In this document: one piece after another, positions 51,132-60,598 of the stretch
How the letters are laid out: each line of letters starts with the position of its first letter
Position numbering within the stretch: the first letter of the stretch is position 1
Source: Chitinophaga chungangae
GTDB taxonomy: Bacteria > Bacteroidota > Bacteroidia > Chitinophagales > Chitinophagaceae
Reading direction: 5' to 3'
Length of the DNA stretch: 64,000 nucleotides
Assembly: GCF_017742215.1 (NCBI RefSeq)
Contig: NZ_JAGHKP010000003.1
Coordinates: 1,236,308 to 1,300,307 of the forward strand
Program-made: the position numbers and the translations under genes
Notes under the pieces: generated by a model
Seen by the model: only the letters and a program-made list of their open reading frames with translations
Databases searched by the model: none
What the model was told of the DNA's origin: nothing

Positions 51132-51635
51132 CTACTTTCGCCCCGACAAAGCCCCCAACACCGCTTCGAGGTTCTGCATCGATGCAGCATATCCTTCCTT
51201 GAAGCCCATTTCGATCATCTTTTCCAAACGGGCAAGCGATTCGTTATAAATGGTAATGTTCACTTTTGTTATGCCCCCCTCCTCGCTAAAACTAAACTCC
51301 CAATCAGAACCTGGCATCTCAGGGTTTTCATCTTTGTCCGAAAAAACGTTGAACATTTTGAAATGGGTCTTGGGCGTAATGGACCTGTATTCCTGGATCG
51401 CCCAGCGTTCCACCCCTTCCGGGCTTACCATCGCATAAAACCTGCGTCCGCCCACTTCAAAATTCATGTGTTTGGTTCTTGCGGTCCAGGGTTTAGGCGC
51501 AACCCATTGGTCGAGAATTTCCGGTTTGGTAAAAGCATCCCATACCAGCGGAAGGCCGGCGTCAAATTCCCTGGTGATGAATACCGTCTTGGCCGCCTTG
51601 TCTACGGTAAAATCGAAAAGCAGATTCTTTGTCAT
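51132..51635 (-). CDS. SRPBCC/AHSA1-domain protein
   Basis: A 167-residue protein of the activator-of-Hsp90-ATPase homologue 1 family in the SRPBCC fold: FITREFDAGLPLVWDAFTKP, EILDQWVAPKPW, NFEVGGRRFYAMVSPEG. These bind hydrophobic ligands; no ligand is known here. The start at 51635 overlaps the end of the ArsR gene by four bases, which fixes it. ArsR/AHSA1 pairs are a frequent two-gene unit where the repressor controls its neighbour. Confidence 0.9.
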   Translation of the reverse strand: MTKNLLFDFTVDKAAKTVFITREFDAGLPLVWDAFTKPEILDQWVAPKPWTARTKHMNFEVGGRRFYAMVSPEGVERWAIQEYRSITPKTHFKMFNVFSDKDENPEMPGSDWEFSFSEEGGITKVNITIYNESLARLEKMIEMGFKEGYAASMQNLEAVLGALSGRK

Positions 51636-51958
51636 TTTTTTTGTTTTTTTAATGTTGCCAATACCTGGTCGAGCTGATTGAATTGAGTTTCCCAAATCTT
51701 TCTGAATTGGTCTAACCATTTATCGATCTCCTTCATTTTCTGAATTTGGAGCGAGTAGTAAATTTCCCTGCCTTGTTGTTCCTGTTCTACCAGTTCGCAC
51801 TCCGTCAATATTTTTATATGTTTCGATACGGCCTGCCTGCTGGTATTAAAATGTTCGGCAAGGGCATTAGGCGTCATCGCCTGCAAAGCAAGCAAGGCAA
51901 TGATCGCCCGCCTGGTCGGGTCGGCAATAGCCTGAAAAATATCCCTTCTTATTTCCAT
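51632..51958 (-). CDS. ArsR-family transcriptional regulator
   Basis: A 108-residue winged-helix repressor: FQAIADPTRRAIIALLALQA, LAEHFNTSRQAVSKHIKIL and the wing LVEQEQQGREIYYSLQ. No metal-binding cysteine cluster is seen, which points to the non-metal subgroup paired with AHSA1 proteins. It precedes and overlaps the AHSA1-like gene, so it likely autoregulates the pair. Confidence 0.93.
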   Translation of the reverse strand: MEIRRDIFQAIADPTRRAIIALLALQAMTPNALAEHFNTSRQAVSKHIKILTECELVEQEQQGREIYYSLQIQKMKEIDKWLDQFRKIWETQFNQLDQVLATLKKQKK

Positions 51959-52040
51959 CTTGAATTAATTGCAACCATGTGATTGCAAATATACGTGCAA
52001 TTATCTGGTTGCGCAAATTTATTTTTCCGGGTTGAACTAT

Positions 52041-52079
52041 AAAGCCGGGAAAAAGTATGCTTTACTTTTCCCCGGCTTT
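52041..52079. terminator. Bidirectional hairpin terminator
   Basis: AAAGCCGGG (52041-52049) and CCCGGCTTT (52071-52079) with an inner AAAAGTA/TACTTTT stem. On the plus strand GCTTTTTT follows. It separates the ArsR promoter side from the end of the lipoprotein gene. Confidence 0.65.
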
Positions 52080-52115
52080 GCTTTTTTAAACACTTAAACT
52101 GAACGAACGGCTCTC

Positions 52116-53777
52116 CTACAGCCCAATCTTCCCATACGGCACCCTGATCGCCTTCACACGGTAATAGTACGGGTCCAGCCAGGCGCCCTCACAGCTTTCC
52201 AGCCCGCAGCCGGAGAAGTTGAGGCAGTACGTCAGCAATAGTTCCTGCCGGCCGTTGTCGAACTCCGGGTGCACAACCGGCGTGTAATACCGTGCGTATT
52301 GCCCTTTAAAATATTCCTGGATCGTATATACTTTCACGGGCGGGGTAAACGGGCCGATGGGCGAACTGGAAGTGGAGATATAGATGTTCCGGGTGGTTTC
52401 GCAGTTGAAACCCTGGTCCATCGTCATATGGATATACCTGCCATTGAGGTACGCAACGCTGTTGGTGCCCTTGCCGGTCGTTACCTTCGCCGCCGCGCCG
52501 GGGCTGGGGCTGCTGGTCCAGGTGCTGCCGTTGTAATATTGCCATTGCAGCGGATTGTTCACGGGGAAACGCGCAACGTGAATGTAACTTTCATAGTTGA
52601 AGCTGATGCCTTCGCTGCCGAATGCATATACGTATCCGTCGCCCGGCTTCACCATGCCTGTCGAATAATTGATCACGGGCGTACCGCTGAAACCATTCGG
52701 CACGAAACGCTCAGACACCCACTGCGTGCCGGTGCTCTGCGTCAGCCGGTACAGCGATTGTCCTGTTGCATTCAGGCCATTGCCTTCCCCGCATTGCACA
52801 TACACTTTGTCGCCGATCTCGATGCCGGGGCCGGACCAGGTCCAGGCCGTGCCGGGCTGAATATTGAAGATCTGCTTCGGTTTGCCGGAAGTGCTGGTAG
52901 TGATCGTCATGTTCGGCGCGTCATTGGGGTTCCAGTTCGTTTTCGAAGGCTGAATGAATACGGAATTGCTGTAACTGTGAAATGCCCCGCAGTTGAACAT
53001 GCCGTTCGGCTGCACCTGGGAGCCGTCCCATGCATCCTGCGTTACCCACAACACCTTGCCGTTGTTGCCGCTCCAGGTCAGCGGGATCGTATTGCCCTGG
53101 TCGAATGCGGCGGAACCGAGGCTGGCGCTGTTGCGGTGAAAGAAACGCACCACTTCATCGTCGCGCCAGGTATCCACCGCAATGGAATTTACCGTCCATT
53201 GCTGCTTTGTATCGGTCACTGAAGTTTCCTGTATCACCTTCGCGCCGTTTGCAGTGGAGCCGCCCTGAACAGACAGCGCCAGCCCGTTGCCTTTGTTGAA
53301 GATCTTGTACTGCCCGTTGCCGAGGTCCTGCATGCGCCAGAGCTGCTGGTCGGCCGGCAGGGGAAATGCGGCGTACTGTTGCAGGATGGTGCCGCTTGTG
53401 CCGGAGCCCGACGGAACATCCAGCAACTTGCCGCTGTACAGGTTCCGGATATGATAATACTTTACGCCGCCAACGGTGGTCCGGTAGATCACATGCCATT
53501 TCTGCCAGTTATCCATCTGGCCGGCAGGACCGGAAAATTGCCACTGCTGCAGCTGTGCGTTGTCTTTGAATTTTTCATTGAGCGTTGGGCTCCCTCCTGT
53601 TTCGAGGTACTTGCCGCTTTTAACGTTGGTAATGGTGACTGTAGCGTAATCGGGCACAGCCAGCAGGGCTACGGATAGTTTTGTGTCGTCCAGCGTAACG
53701 GGGTCGTCCGTCAGCGGCTGCCGGCAGGCGGCCATAACAAGCAGGCAACACAACATGGAAAGGATTTGTTTTTTCAT
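52116..53777 (-). CDS. Lipoprotein with ricin-type lectin domain and DUF4185-like propeller
   Basis: A 553-residue exported lipoprotein. The signal peptide ends in a lipobox, CCLLVMAACRQ. A ricin-type beta-trefoil covers about residues 46-190, with three QW-like repeats (QLQQWQFSGPA, QQLWRMQDLGNGQYKIFNKG, KQQWTV). The rest resembles DUF4185/GH43-like propellers: YVYAFGSEGISFNYESYIHV and RNIYISTSSSPIGPFTPP. Carbohydrate binding at the surface is likely. No SusC/D pair is adjacent, and catalysis is unproven. Confidence 0.75.
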   Translation of the reverse strand: MKKQILSMLCCLLVMAACRQPLTDDPVTLDDTKLSVALLAVPDYATVTITNVKSGKYLETGGSPTLNEKFKDNAQLQQWQFSGPAGQMDNWQKWHVIYRTTVGGVKYYHIRNLYSGKLLDVPSGSGTSGTILQQYAAFPLPADQQLWRMQDLGNGQYKIFNKGNGLALSVQGGSTANGAKVIQETSVTDTKQQWTVNSIAVDTWRDDEVVRFFHRNSASLGSAAFDQGNTIPLTWSGNNGKVLWVTQDAWDGSQVQPNGMFNCGAFHSYSNSVFIQPSKTNWNPNDAPNMTITTSTSGKPKQIFNIQPGTAWTWSGPGIEIGDKVYVQCGEGNGLNATGQSLYRLTQSTGTQWVSERFVPNGFSGTPVINYSTGMVKPGDGYVYAFGSEGISFNYESYIHVARFPVNNPLQWQYYNGSTWTSSPSPGAAAKVTTGKGTNSVAYLNGRYIHMTMDQGFNCETTRNIYISTSSSPIGPFTPPVKVYTIQEYFKGQYARYYTPVVHPEFDNGRQELLLTYCLNFSGCGLESCEGAWLDPYYYRVKAIRVPYGKIGL

Positions 53778-54372
53778 AGTACGTGTTTATTGGTGAAGAT
53801 GAACAAACGAAGGGCGTTCGGCGAGGCGCCGGCGGATAACTTTACGGGTGTTATATGACGGATGCGGTTATCGGCTGATCCTGCGGTATTGTATCAGTTC
53901 ACGTACCGGGGCGAAAATCAGGCAGGATACTTCAGGAATAAGACACGCTGGCGCCAGCATACCGCTACCGGGAGAGAAAAAATATCGTCTGGTATTACGC
54001 CTGCCATTCCTTCACCGGCCTGAATGAAGAAGAGGCATATAGCTTCCTGAAGTGATAAACGTCAATTAACGCAACATCAAAAAACGTCTAAGAAAATGAA
54101 CGTGCAGCTTGTGACGATTTGTATTTCAGGTATCTCCCATTTTTTAATGAAATACCGTTATTCCAGCCATTTTTGTAATTTTTGATTGAAATAACATCCC
54201 AGAAACTAAAAAGACATCGCTGTTCCCTACAGCGGAAAACACGCTGAAAGAACCGGGTGTTCCGGGTACAGAAAGGGAAACGGGAAACAATTATATAACA
54301 GGCCGCCGATGCGGTGGGTCAATGAGCCCTCTCCTTCTTTTGAAACAGCTCCTTTTCGTTTATGGCAGGCAG
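53778..54372. other. Intergenic region with a remnant of a small DNA-binding-like gene
   Basis: About 600 bases with no complete gene. At 53972-54055 a frame reads REKNIVWYYACHSFTGLNEE EAYSFLK before a TGA; its second half matches the C-terminus of the small protein at 48425-48640 (C, then Y/F-TGL-S/N-EEE, then FLK). Neither a start codon nor the N-terminal helix-turn-helix is in frame, so it is a fragment. The rest holds no feature I can support. Confidence 0.4.
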
Positions 54373-54867
54373 TTACCCGATCACTACTTCAACAGGCGTT
54401 GCACTGGCTCTTCCCCGCCATATTTCACCTGCGCCGGGTGCGTAAATGTGTTGTTCGGTGATCTCATACACTGCACTAACGCTGTATGAACCAGGCGTTA
54501 CAATTGTGTATTCATTTCCGGCATCATACAATTCACCGGCTACCCAGCGTGCCTTGCCGTCAAATGTTCCGGCTACCGGCGCGGTGTATTGTAAATACCC
54601 GCCCGGAAGTATTGCAACAGGTTCCGGTACGTATAACATGCGCCCTGTCAGGATATTGCTGGTCCGGGTAATGGGTTTTCCCGATCTGTCCGTAATCCGG
54701 ACGGAAAATGTATTCTTATGCGGGTCATTGGCAGGCAGTGTTAAAAATGGAAGCACCAGCAACGTTGCCGCGCCGTTGTTGCGGAGGGTCGCTTCCAGCC
54801 AGATATCTTCTCCCGGCTGGTATGTTCGTTGGGCGATATGGATGGTCAGCGTCAATTCATTTGCCAT
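54373..54867 (-). CDS. Ig-like/beta-sandwich protein of unknown function, partner of the DUF4157 gene
   Basis: A 164-residue protein without signal peptide or membrane helix. The beta-rich pattern (LTLTIHIAQRTYQPGEDIWL, EATLRNNGAATLLVLPFLTL) suggests a BsuPI/Ig-like fold. It follows the DUF4157 gene by 29 bases on the same strand, so the two probably work together. The role is unknown. Confidence 0.65.
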   Translation of the reverse strand: MANELTLTIHIAQRTYQPGEDIWLEATLRNNGAATLLVLPFLTLPANDPHKNTFSVRITDRSGKPITRTSNILTGRMLYVPEPVAILPGGYLQYTAPVAGTFDGKARWVAGELYDAGNEYTIVTPGSYSVSAVYEITEQHIYAPGAGEIWRGRASATPVEVVIG

Positions 54868-54896
54868 ATGCGGATGATATGAAGTGATAATGATCG

Positions 54897-57443
54897 TTAG
54901 GCAATAACTAAGGACGTTTCCGTGAACTTGGTCGCATCCCGCTGATCGGTGGCGCGCACGGTAATTCTGCCCACCTGTGCGGCGGATGTGATCGTGGCGG
55001 AATTGTCGGCATTCCTGGCGATAACGCAGCCTCTTGCATTACCGATGATGGCCCAGTTCACCGTTCTGGCGGAAGGCCCCATGTTTACCGTTGCTCTCGT
55101 AGTGGCGCCGCCCCTGGCCAGCGTAGCCGGTGCAAAGACAATGGAATTGGCCGTTACTTCCCGCAGCTGCAGGAAGGCTTCTGCAAAACAGCCGGGTGTG
55201 GCGGTTAATGCTGCGCGCACACGTACCTGCCCTGCTATGCCCCCTGGCCTGATTAGGCCGGGATTCCCCTGTGTGGCGATGGTAACGCCGAGGGCCGGGC
55301 CGGGGGTTGACCAGGTAATGGCCGATCCCGGAGGTTGCACGGTTGCCGTGGCTGCCGTGGTGGTAAGCGCGCTGGCATCTGCCGCGATGGGCGCGGGGGC
55401 GAACCTTACATTGGAAACGCCCGTGCCCGGAGGGCATACGGATGCCGCCGGCGCCGGAGCGGCTGCAAGCGGAGCGCCGGTGTATGGTTCAGGCAAAGTG
55501 GCCAAACCATTGTCTACCGTCTGGAACCGTAATGCGCCGCCTGCGCGGGAAAGGGTCGCGGTAATAGGCACGTTCACGAATGGCACCCAATGGTCTCCCG
55601 GAGCCGCAGCCGGTGGTGCCGCCGGAGCTGGTGAACATTGGTCGCTACGCCAATACAATGTCTGCGGTGTATTCATCACCTGGGGCAATCCGGGGTTAGG
55701 AGGCGAAGGCAGGAAGTTATTGGCATTTATTATCCCCCGGGGCGTACCGATAATATCCTGCAAAGCGCCGGCAGGCGCATTGAGGTTGCCCGGCAATACG
55801 GGCAGCCCTGCGCAGCCGAACGGGCCATTGCCGCAGGCAACTCTTTCAGTGATCATAACGTTTGCAATATTGCCGCCGGAACTCCGGAAACTGTGCCGGT
55901 AGATGGCGCCATACGGCCCGCCCTGGGCCGGGGGTATGGGAAAAGTGCCGATAGTGGTGGCGGCAATACCTGTGGGGAAGGCCTGTATGTTCAGCGTTTG
56001 TTGGTTAAACGCAGCAGGCAGCGCATTATCCGTAGCACGGATGGTGATCTGGCCTGTTTGCCTGGCGGAAGGTGTAACCACACCGGTAGCGGCGTTGATC
56101 ACTGCGCCCCGTGCATTCCCGCGTATGCTCCAGGTAACGGGCCGCAAGGCGGGAGCGGTTATTACCGCTGCCGTAGCGGTATTGTTGCAAACGGAAGCAT
56201 CCATGGTCCTTGGCGGGGCAAAGGCGGGCATGGGCGGTAAGAAAGTAAAAGTAGGCTGCCTGATCTCCACCAGGTTGATAACGGTATCCGCAAAATCTGC
56301 GGCGTTAGCGGCATCGGCGGCTCTCACGGTTACCGCGCCACCGGTACTGCCTGCCGGGGCTGTAACGGTATTATTGCGGGCCGTGCCCGCCCCCAGCACG
56401 GCACCGCGGTTCGCACCCTGGAAGCTCCAGGTGATAGCCGTGCCGCGCGCTGCCGTTGCGGTGAGCCTCACCCGGCTGCCCTGGTTGGCGGGCATCTCCG
56501 CGGGAGCGTTCACTGCCGTTACATTCGGAGCCAGCTGTACCATATTTTTCTGAACGGAATGTTTTTTCCGCTGCACTTTATTGCCGGTTTGCTGTATCAC
56601 ATGCGTAAGCTCATGTGCAATGAGCTTCTGGCCGGGTAGGCTGCCCGGACTATAACTGCCGGTATTAAAATAAATATCATTGCGGTGCGTAAATGCTTTT
56701 GCTCCCAGCTCCCGGTTCATTTGCGCTGCCTGGCCGTCTGTATGTACCTTTACGCCGCTGAAGTCCGCATTAAATCCCGATTCCATGGACTGCCGGAGGC
56801 TGTCGGGCAGGGCCTGGCCGCTTCCGCCCGAAGTTGCCAGCCGGCTTTCAAGGGACGGAGATGCAGTGGCCGTATCGTGACCGGAGGTGTCGGGATGGCG
56901 TTGCAATTTCTCTTTTTCCTCACATGCGGCGCATTTGCGCTGTATGCTCCCGAATGGCACCGGCGTAGGATCGTCGTCGTACGTCAGCCTTCTGTCTGCC
57001 TCTGCATTTTCGTCGTTCTCTTCTTTCCGCTGCAACGATTCTTCGTGTTCGCAGGCGGCGCATTTTAATTGCACGGGCGGAGGGGATGGTTTTTCCTGCA
57101 GCATTGTTTCTCCATGGTCATATGTCGCGCATTTTAGCTGAAAAGGGGGAGCCGCTTCTTTTTCCTGCACTATTTCTTCATCCGCCGCCTGTTCCGCCGC
57201 CGGCGTTACCGGCGGGCCGGGATGGATCATGCGCCGCACGACTTTATCAGCCATTGCATCCGCTTCCTGTTCGTAAGGGTCACCGGCGGCGCCTATTTCC
57301 AGCGCTGGCTGAATGGTATGCGGGCTGAAAAAGGGCGGGGGCGCTTGCTGACTGGAAACATCAGGTCCCGCCTGGCTGCTCCTGCCAAAAAAAGATCTTG
57401 CATGAATAACGGTTGAGGAACTTCTTTGGGGTTCAGTTCTCAT
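54897..57443 (-). CDS. DUF4157 (eCIS-type) metalloprotease-like protein with Ig-like repeats
   Basis: An 848-residue protein without a signal peptide. The N-terminal part has DPYEQEADAMADKVV (55-69), typical of DUF4157 proteins. Three spaced Cys-rich units follow (LKCATYD, LKCAACEHEESLQRK, RKCAACEEKEKLQRH). The DUF4157 core is at about 210-286, ending with the zinc motif HELTH (277-281) in LIAHELTHVIQQTGN. From about residue 303 at least four Ig/BIG2-like units run to the end (each with ITWS/VTWS and RVRA/IRAT strands). DUF4157 proteins are linked to extracellular contractile injection systems and to stand-alone toxins; no injection genes are in the window and no toxin domain is recognised. 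Confidence 0.8.
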   Translation of the reverse strand: MRTEPQRSSSTVIHARSFFGRSSQAGPDVSSQQAPPPFFSPHTIQPALEIGAAGDPYEQEADAMADKVVRRMIHPGPPVTPAAEQAADEEIVQEKEAAPPFQLKCATYDHGETMLQEKPSPPPVQLKCAACEHEESLQRKEENDENAEADRRLTYDDDPTPVPFGSIQRKCAACEEKEKLQRHPDTSGHDTATASPSLESRLATSGGSGQALPDSLRQSMESGFNADFSGVKVHTDGQAAQMNRELGAKAFTHRNDIYFNTGSYSPGSLPGQKLIAHELTHVIQQTGNKVQRKKHSVQKNMVQLAPNVTAVNAPAEMPANQGSRVRLTATAARGTAITWSFQGANRGAVLGAGTARNNTVTAPAGSTGGAVTVRAADAANAADFADTVINLVEIRQPTFTFLPPMPAFAPPRTMDASVCNNTATAAVITAPALRPVTWSIRGNARGAVINAATGVVTPSARQTGQITIRATDNALPAAFNQQTLNIQAFPTGIAATTIGTFPIPPAQGGPYGAIYRHSFRSSGGNIANVMITERVACGNGPFGCAGLPVLPGNLNAPAGALQDIIGTPRGIINANNFLPSPPNPGLPQVMNTPQTLYWRSDQCSPAPAAPPAAAPGDHWVPFVNVPITATLSRAGGALRFQTVDNGLATLPEPYTGAPLAAAPAPAASVCPPGTGVSNVRFAPAPIAADASALTTTAATATVQPPGSAITWSTPGPALGVTIATQGNPGLIRPGGIAGQVRVRAALTATPGCFAEAFLQLREVTANSIVFAPATLARGGATTRATVNMGPSARTVNWAIIGNARGCVIARNADNSATITSAAQVGRITVRATDQRDATKFTETSLVIA

Positions 57444-57648
57444 ACACTGGGATTTTTAAAGTACATAAAGCCGGCATAAGGGTTGCCGGTATTGGGGTCA
57501 ATGTCCGGGCAGGGCCCGAAGGGTTAGTGCGGTATATGTAAATTAAGGAAAAAAGATCATTTTTCAAAGGATAACGGACCTCGTTAAACCCCTCTCCTGT
57601 CAGTTAATACCAACCTTTGTAAATCTTTAAAAGACCTTAAGCCATCCA

Positions 57649-58290
57649 TTATAAATTCCGCTTGTTGCTTTCAATGGCGATGAACTCCGGCAAATAACCA
57701 GGCGTACACCCTTTTGATACCTTTTCACCTTTATAAAGCCCTGTTTTTTCACCTATGCTGATACACCGGCCTCGAAACTGTTTTTCGTAAACACCGATCC
57801 AGCCCGCGGTGAAATTCATTGCCCATTGAACTACCGGTTCCTCCCCGGCAATGTTAGCTTCTATCTTCGTTAATAATTCCGCGGTATTGGCAGGCGGCGT
57901 TTGCCCTGTCCATCTTAAGCGGGCCTGGTAATACCAGAATACCCGCCTTTGCAGCGCCGAAAGGCTGTTTTCCCACGATTCGATCAGCGCAATCGTTTTC
58001 TTGTTTTTCATGAGTTGGTTGGCCATGAACCAGTCCGCTAGCTGATTTCGCTCATCAAACGGATGGGTATGCATATCCTTGTCGAGCTTATTGATCAGAT
58101 CTTTTGCAACACGCTTATTATCCATAATTAAGATCGCCAATAGCCTTGGTAAGAGCTTACCGGTCGACCATAATTCCATAGCCAGGTCGTGATCCGTTTT
58201 TATAAGCTTGGCAATTGTCCGTAAGTCTCCGAGTTTAGTGTTGGTATCGATTTGACCTAAAATGTTTTCTGTTTTGGAAGAGAGTTTCAT
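57649..58290 (-). CDS. DNA alkylation repair protein (AlkD-like HEAT repeats)
   Basis: A 213-residue all-helical protein from the ATG at 58290 (MKLSSKTENILGQIDTN). It matches the DNA_alkylation_repair family (AlkC/AlkD): AMELWSTGKLLPRLLAILIM, the middle NQLADWFMANQLM, and the end ISIGEKTGLYKGEKVSKGCT then PGYLPEFI. Enzymes of this fold excise N3/N7-alkylated bases; the substrate is inferred. The start at 58290 matches family starts better than the GTG-type start 15 codons earlier. Confidence 0.8.
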   Translation of the reverse strand: MKLSSKTENILGQIDTNTKLGDLRTIAKLIKTDHDLAMELWSTGKLLPRLLAILIMDNKRVAKDLINKLDKDMHTHPFDERNQLADWFMANQLMKNKKTIALIESWENSLSALQRRVFWYYQARLRWTGQTPPANTAELLTKIEANIAGEEPVVQWAMNFTAGWIGVYEKQFRGRCISIGEKTGLYKGEKVSKGCTPGYLPEFIAIESNKRNL

Positions 58291-58359
58291 GGTGATCTTT
58301 TGGTTTGTTCCGGGAAGACTGGTAATGACGCTCAACTATTGCAGCTTGTTCCGGCAACA

Positions 58360-60072
58360 TCACAGCGCTCCCTTTTTAAGCTGCTCCACCGCATAATTGG
58401 CTGCCCTCGCGGTGAATGCCATATAGAGGATGGACGGGCTTTGGTTCCCGGTACTGGTCATACATGCCCCGTCGGTAACAAATACATTTTTACAATGATG
58501 CAGCTGGTTCCATCCGTTCAGTAACGAAGTGCGGGGATCTTTCCCCATTCGCACCCCTCCCATTTCATGTATATCCAGCCCAGGCGGCTGGCGGTTTTCA
58601 TTCACTACAATATTCTTCGCGCCGGCTGCCGTCAACATCGCTTTTCCCTGCGCGATAAAATCCTTTACCATCTTGTCGTCATTGTCGTCATAATCTACGG
58701 CAGTGATCAGTAAAGGTATCCCCCATTCGTCTTTTCTATCTTTGCTCAGCCTTACATGATTGCCGGCTTTGGGTATGGTTTCGCCCTGCATGTACATGTA
58801 TGCGCCCCATTTACCCGGTTCGCTGATCGCTTCCTTAAACGAAGCCCCTATCGCGGGATGAATATTTTTGTCACTTAATCTTTCCCGGTAACCGCCGCTG
58901 AAGATCACATAACCGCCTACAAAATCCGTATCTTTTTCATGCACGTTCCTGAAGTTGGGAATAATGCATTCCGCCGGTTTCGAAACCTGGTAATACTTGT
59001 CTTCAAAGCCATCGAATTCCCCGCTCATTCCTGCGCGGTAATTATGAAAACAAATGTATTTCCCCAGCAACCCGTTGTCGTTCCCCAATCCGTTGGGAAA
59101 GCGGCCGGAAACGGAATTTAACAGAACGAGGTTTGTATTTAAGGCGGAGGCGTTGAGAAAGATGATCTTTGCATGAAAAACGGTCTCTTCTTTCGTGCGC
59201 GCGTCGATCACTTTTACGCCCGTCGCTTTCCCGGTTTGCTCGTCATATAGAACAGAATGCACCACGGAAAAAGGCCTTACCGTTAAGTTCCCGGTCTTCT
59301 CCGCCCATGGAAGCGTAGATGAATTGGAGCTGAAATATCCCCCGTACGGGCAACCCCGCATACAAAGGTTCCGGCTCAGGCATACCCGGTGCTGTTCCCG
59401 CTGGATCTCGTTGGGCCGGGTCACCTGCGCCCATCTGCCGGATACGTAATGGCGGTTGAATTTGTCGGCCAGCACTTCCTTTAAATGCTGTTCCACGCAG
59501 TTCAGCTCAAAAGCCGGCAGGAATTCTCCGTCCGGCATGGTGGTTATTCCTTCGCTGCTGCCGCAAACGCCAATGAATTTCTCCACATGGCTATACCAGG
59601 GAGCAATGTCGTTGTAACCGATCGGCCATTCGATGCCGTATCCATAGCGGTGCGGCGCGGTAAAATCCATCTCGCTCCAGCGCGCGCAGGCACGCCCCCA
59701 GGTCAGCGATTTTCCGCCTACCTGGTACCCCCTGATCCATGCGAAAGGTTTTTCCTGGATGTAAGGATGATCCGCATCCTTTATAAAAAAATGCGCGGTG
59801 GATTCGTCGTATCCCGCCGCTTTGCTGATAATGGGGTTAGCGTCCAATACTTTTTTCGGTATCGCGCCGCGGTGTTTAAATTCCCAAACGGGCGTATTAG
59901 CGGTCGGATAATCCTTGATGTGCTCGACATTCCTGCCCCGTTCCAGCACCAGTGTTTTGAGCCCTTTTTCACATAGCTCCTTGGCAGCCCAGCCGCCGCT
60001 GATGCCGCTGCCGACAACGATGGCGTCGAAAGAAGTTATTTCCTCGCGCTTAACGGTTGTGCCTGCCTGCAT
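58360..60072 (-). CDS. GMC-family flavin oxidoreductase
   Basis: A 570-residue protein from the ATG at 60072. The dinucleotide-binding fold is SFDAIVVGSGISGGWAAKEL. The GMC region contains YQVGGKSLTWGRACARWSEM and SRNLCMRGCPYGGYFSSNSS. The C-terminal HEMGGVRMGKDP carries the catalytic histidine, and GNQSPSILYMAFTARAANYA closes the FAD site. It is the type found with gluconate 2-dehydrogenase subunit 3 partners that oxidise sugars or alcohols in the periplasm; here no such partner is seen. Substrate unknown. Confidence 0.9.
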   Translation of the reverse strand: MQAGTTVKREEITSFDAIVVGSGISGGWAAKELCEKGLKTLVLERGRNVEHIKDYPTANTPVWEFKHRGAIPKKVLDANPIISKAAGYDESTAHFFIKDADHPYIQEKPFAWIRGYQVGGKSLTWGRACARWSEMDFTAPHRYGYGIEWPIGYNDIAPWYSHVEKFIGVCGSSEGITTMPDGEFLPAFELNCVEQHLKEVLADKFNRHYVSGRWAQVTRPNEIQREQHRVCLSRNLCMRGCPYGGYFSSNSSTLPWAEKTGNLTVRPFSVVHSVLYDEQTGKATGVKVIDARTKEETVFHAKIIFLNASALNTNLVLLNSVSGRFPNGLGNDNGLLGKYICFHNYRAGMSGEFDGFEDKYYQVSKPAECIIPNFRNVHEKDTDFVGGYVIFSGGYRERLSDKNIHPAIGASFKEAISEPGKWGAYMYMQGETIPKAGNHVRLSKDRKDEWGIPLLITAVDYDDNDDKMVKDFIAQGKAMLTAAGAKNIVVNENRQPPGLDIHEMGGVRMGKDPRTSLLNGWNQLHHCKNVFVTDGACMTSTGNQSPSILYMAFTARAANYAVEQLKKGAL

Positions 60073-60142
60073 AAAATATATCACGTTTTGGTAGTGTCTC
60101 AGTTTGAAATTAAATAAAAAGTCCCACGTAAAGGTCTTTCAG

Positions 60143-60598
60143 TTAATGATCAAAGCTAATAACCCGCGCGATCTTCCACTCACCATTGTCATTTTTCCAA
60201 ACATGAACAAAACGGAAAGTACCATCTAAAGTTTCCTTTCCACCCTTCGGCGTATAATAAAAACGATGAGCGCCGAGTTGAATAGCGCCAAAGTCCTTGA
60301 TTGGGTGCACTTCCATTGAACCCGGCACCAGTTCGCGTCTCACGGTATACTCCTGTGTGCAACGATGCCGGATTGAGGCGTTATTTTCCTCATACCTTGT
60401 AAGGCCCCCATGGTCATGATAAAATTCAAGGTCTGTTGTAAACATTGCTTTCGATTTAAGCGTGTCGCAATCATTAAACGCCTTGAAAAATATGCTGTCC
60501 ATACGGATGATAGTTTCCTTTAGACTTCTGACCTCTTGCGCCCCACAAGCCAACGTCGCGATGCTTATCAAAATGGTAAGAAAGGTTAAGAATTTCAT
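60143..60598 (-). CDS. Secreted NTF2-like (DUF4440) protein
   Basis: A 151-residue protein with a signal peptide (MKFLTFLTILISIATLACGA). The NTF2-like cone follows, as in DUF4440 or SnoaL-type proteins: FKAFNDCDTLKSKAMFTTDL, FYHDHGGLTRYEE, FVHVWKNDNGEWKIARVISF. Function unknown; many are small-molecule binding or isomerase folds. It precedes the GMC gene on the same strand. Confidence 0.82.
   Translation of the reverse strand: MKFLTFLTILISIATLACGAQEVRSLKETIIRMDSIFFKAFNDCDTLKSKAMFTTDLEFYHDHGGLTRYEENNASIRHRCTQEYTVRRELVPGSMEVHPIKDFGAIQLGAHRFYYTPKGGKETLDGTFRFVHVWKNDNGEWKIARVISFDH

Noticed and set aside
54897..57443. An extracellular contractile injection system around the DUF4157 gene
   Set aside because: No sheath, tube, baseplate or AAA+ genes of that kind are seen in the window.
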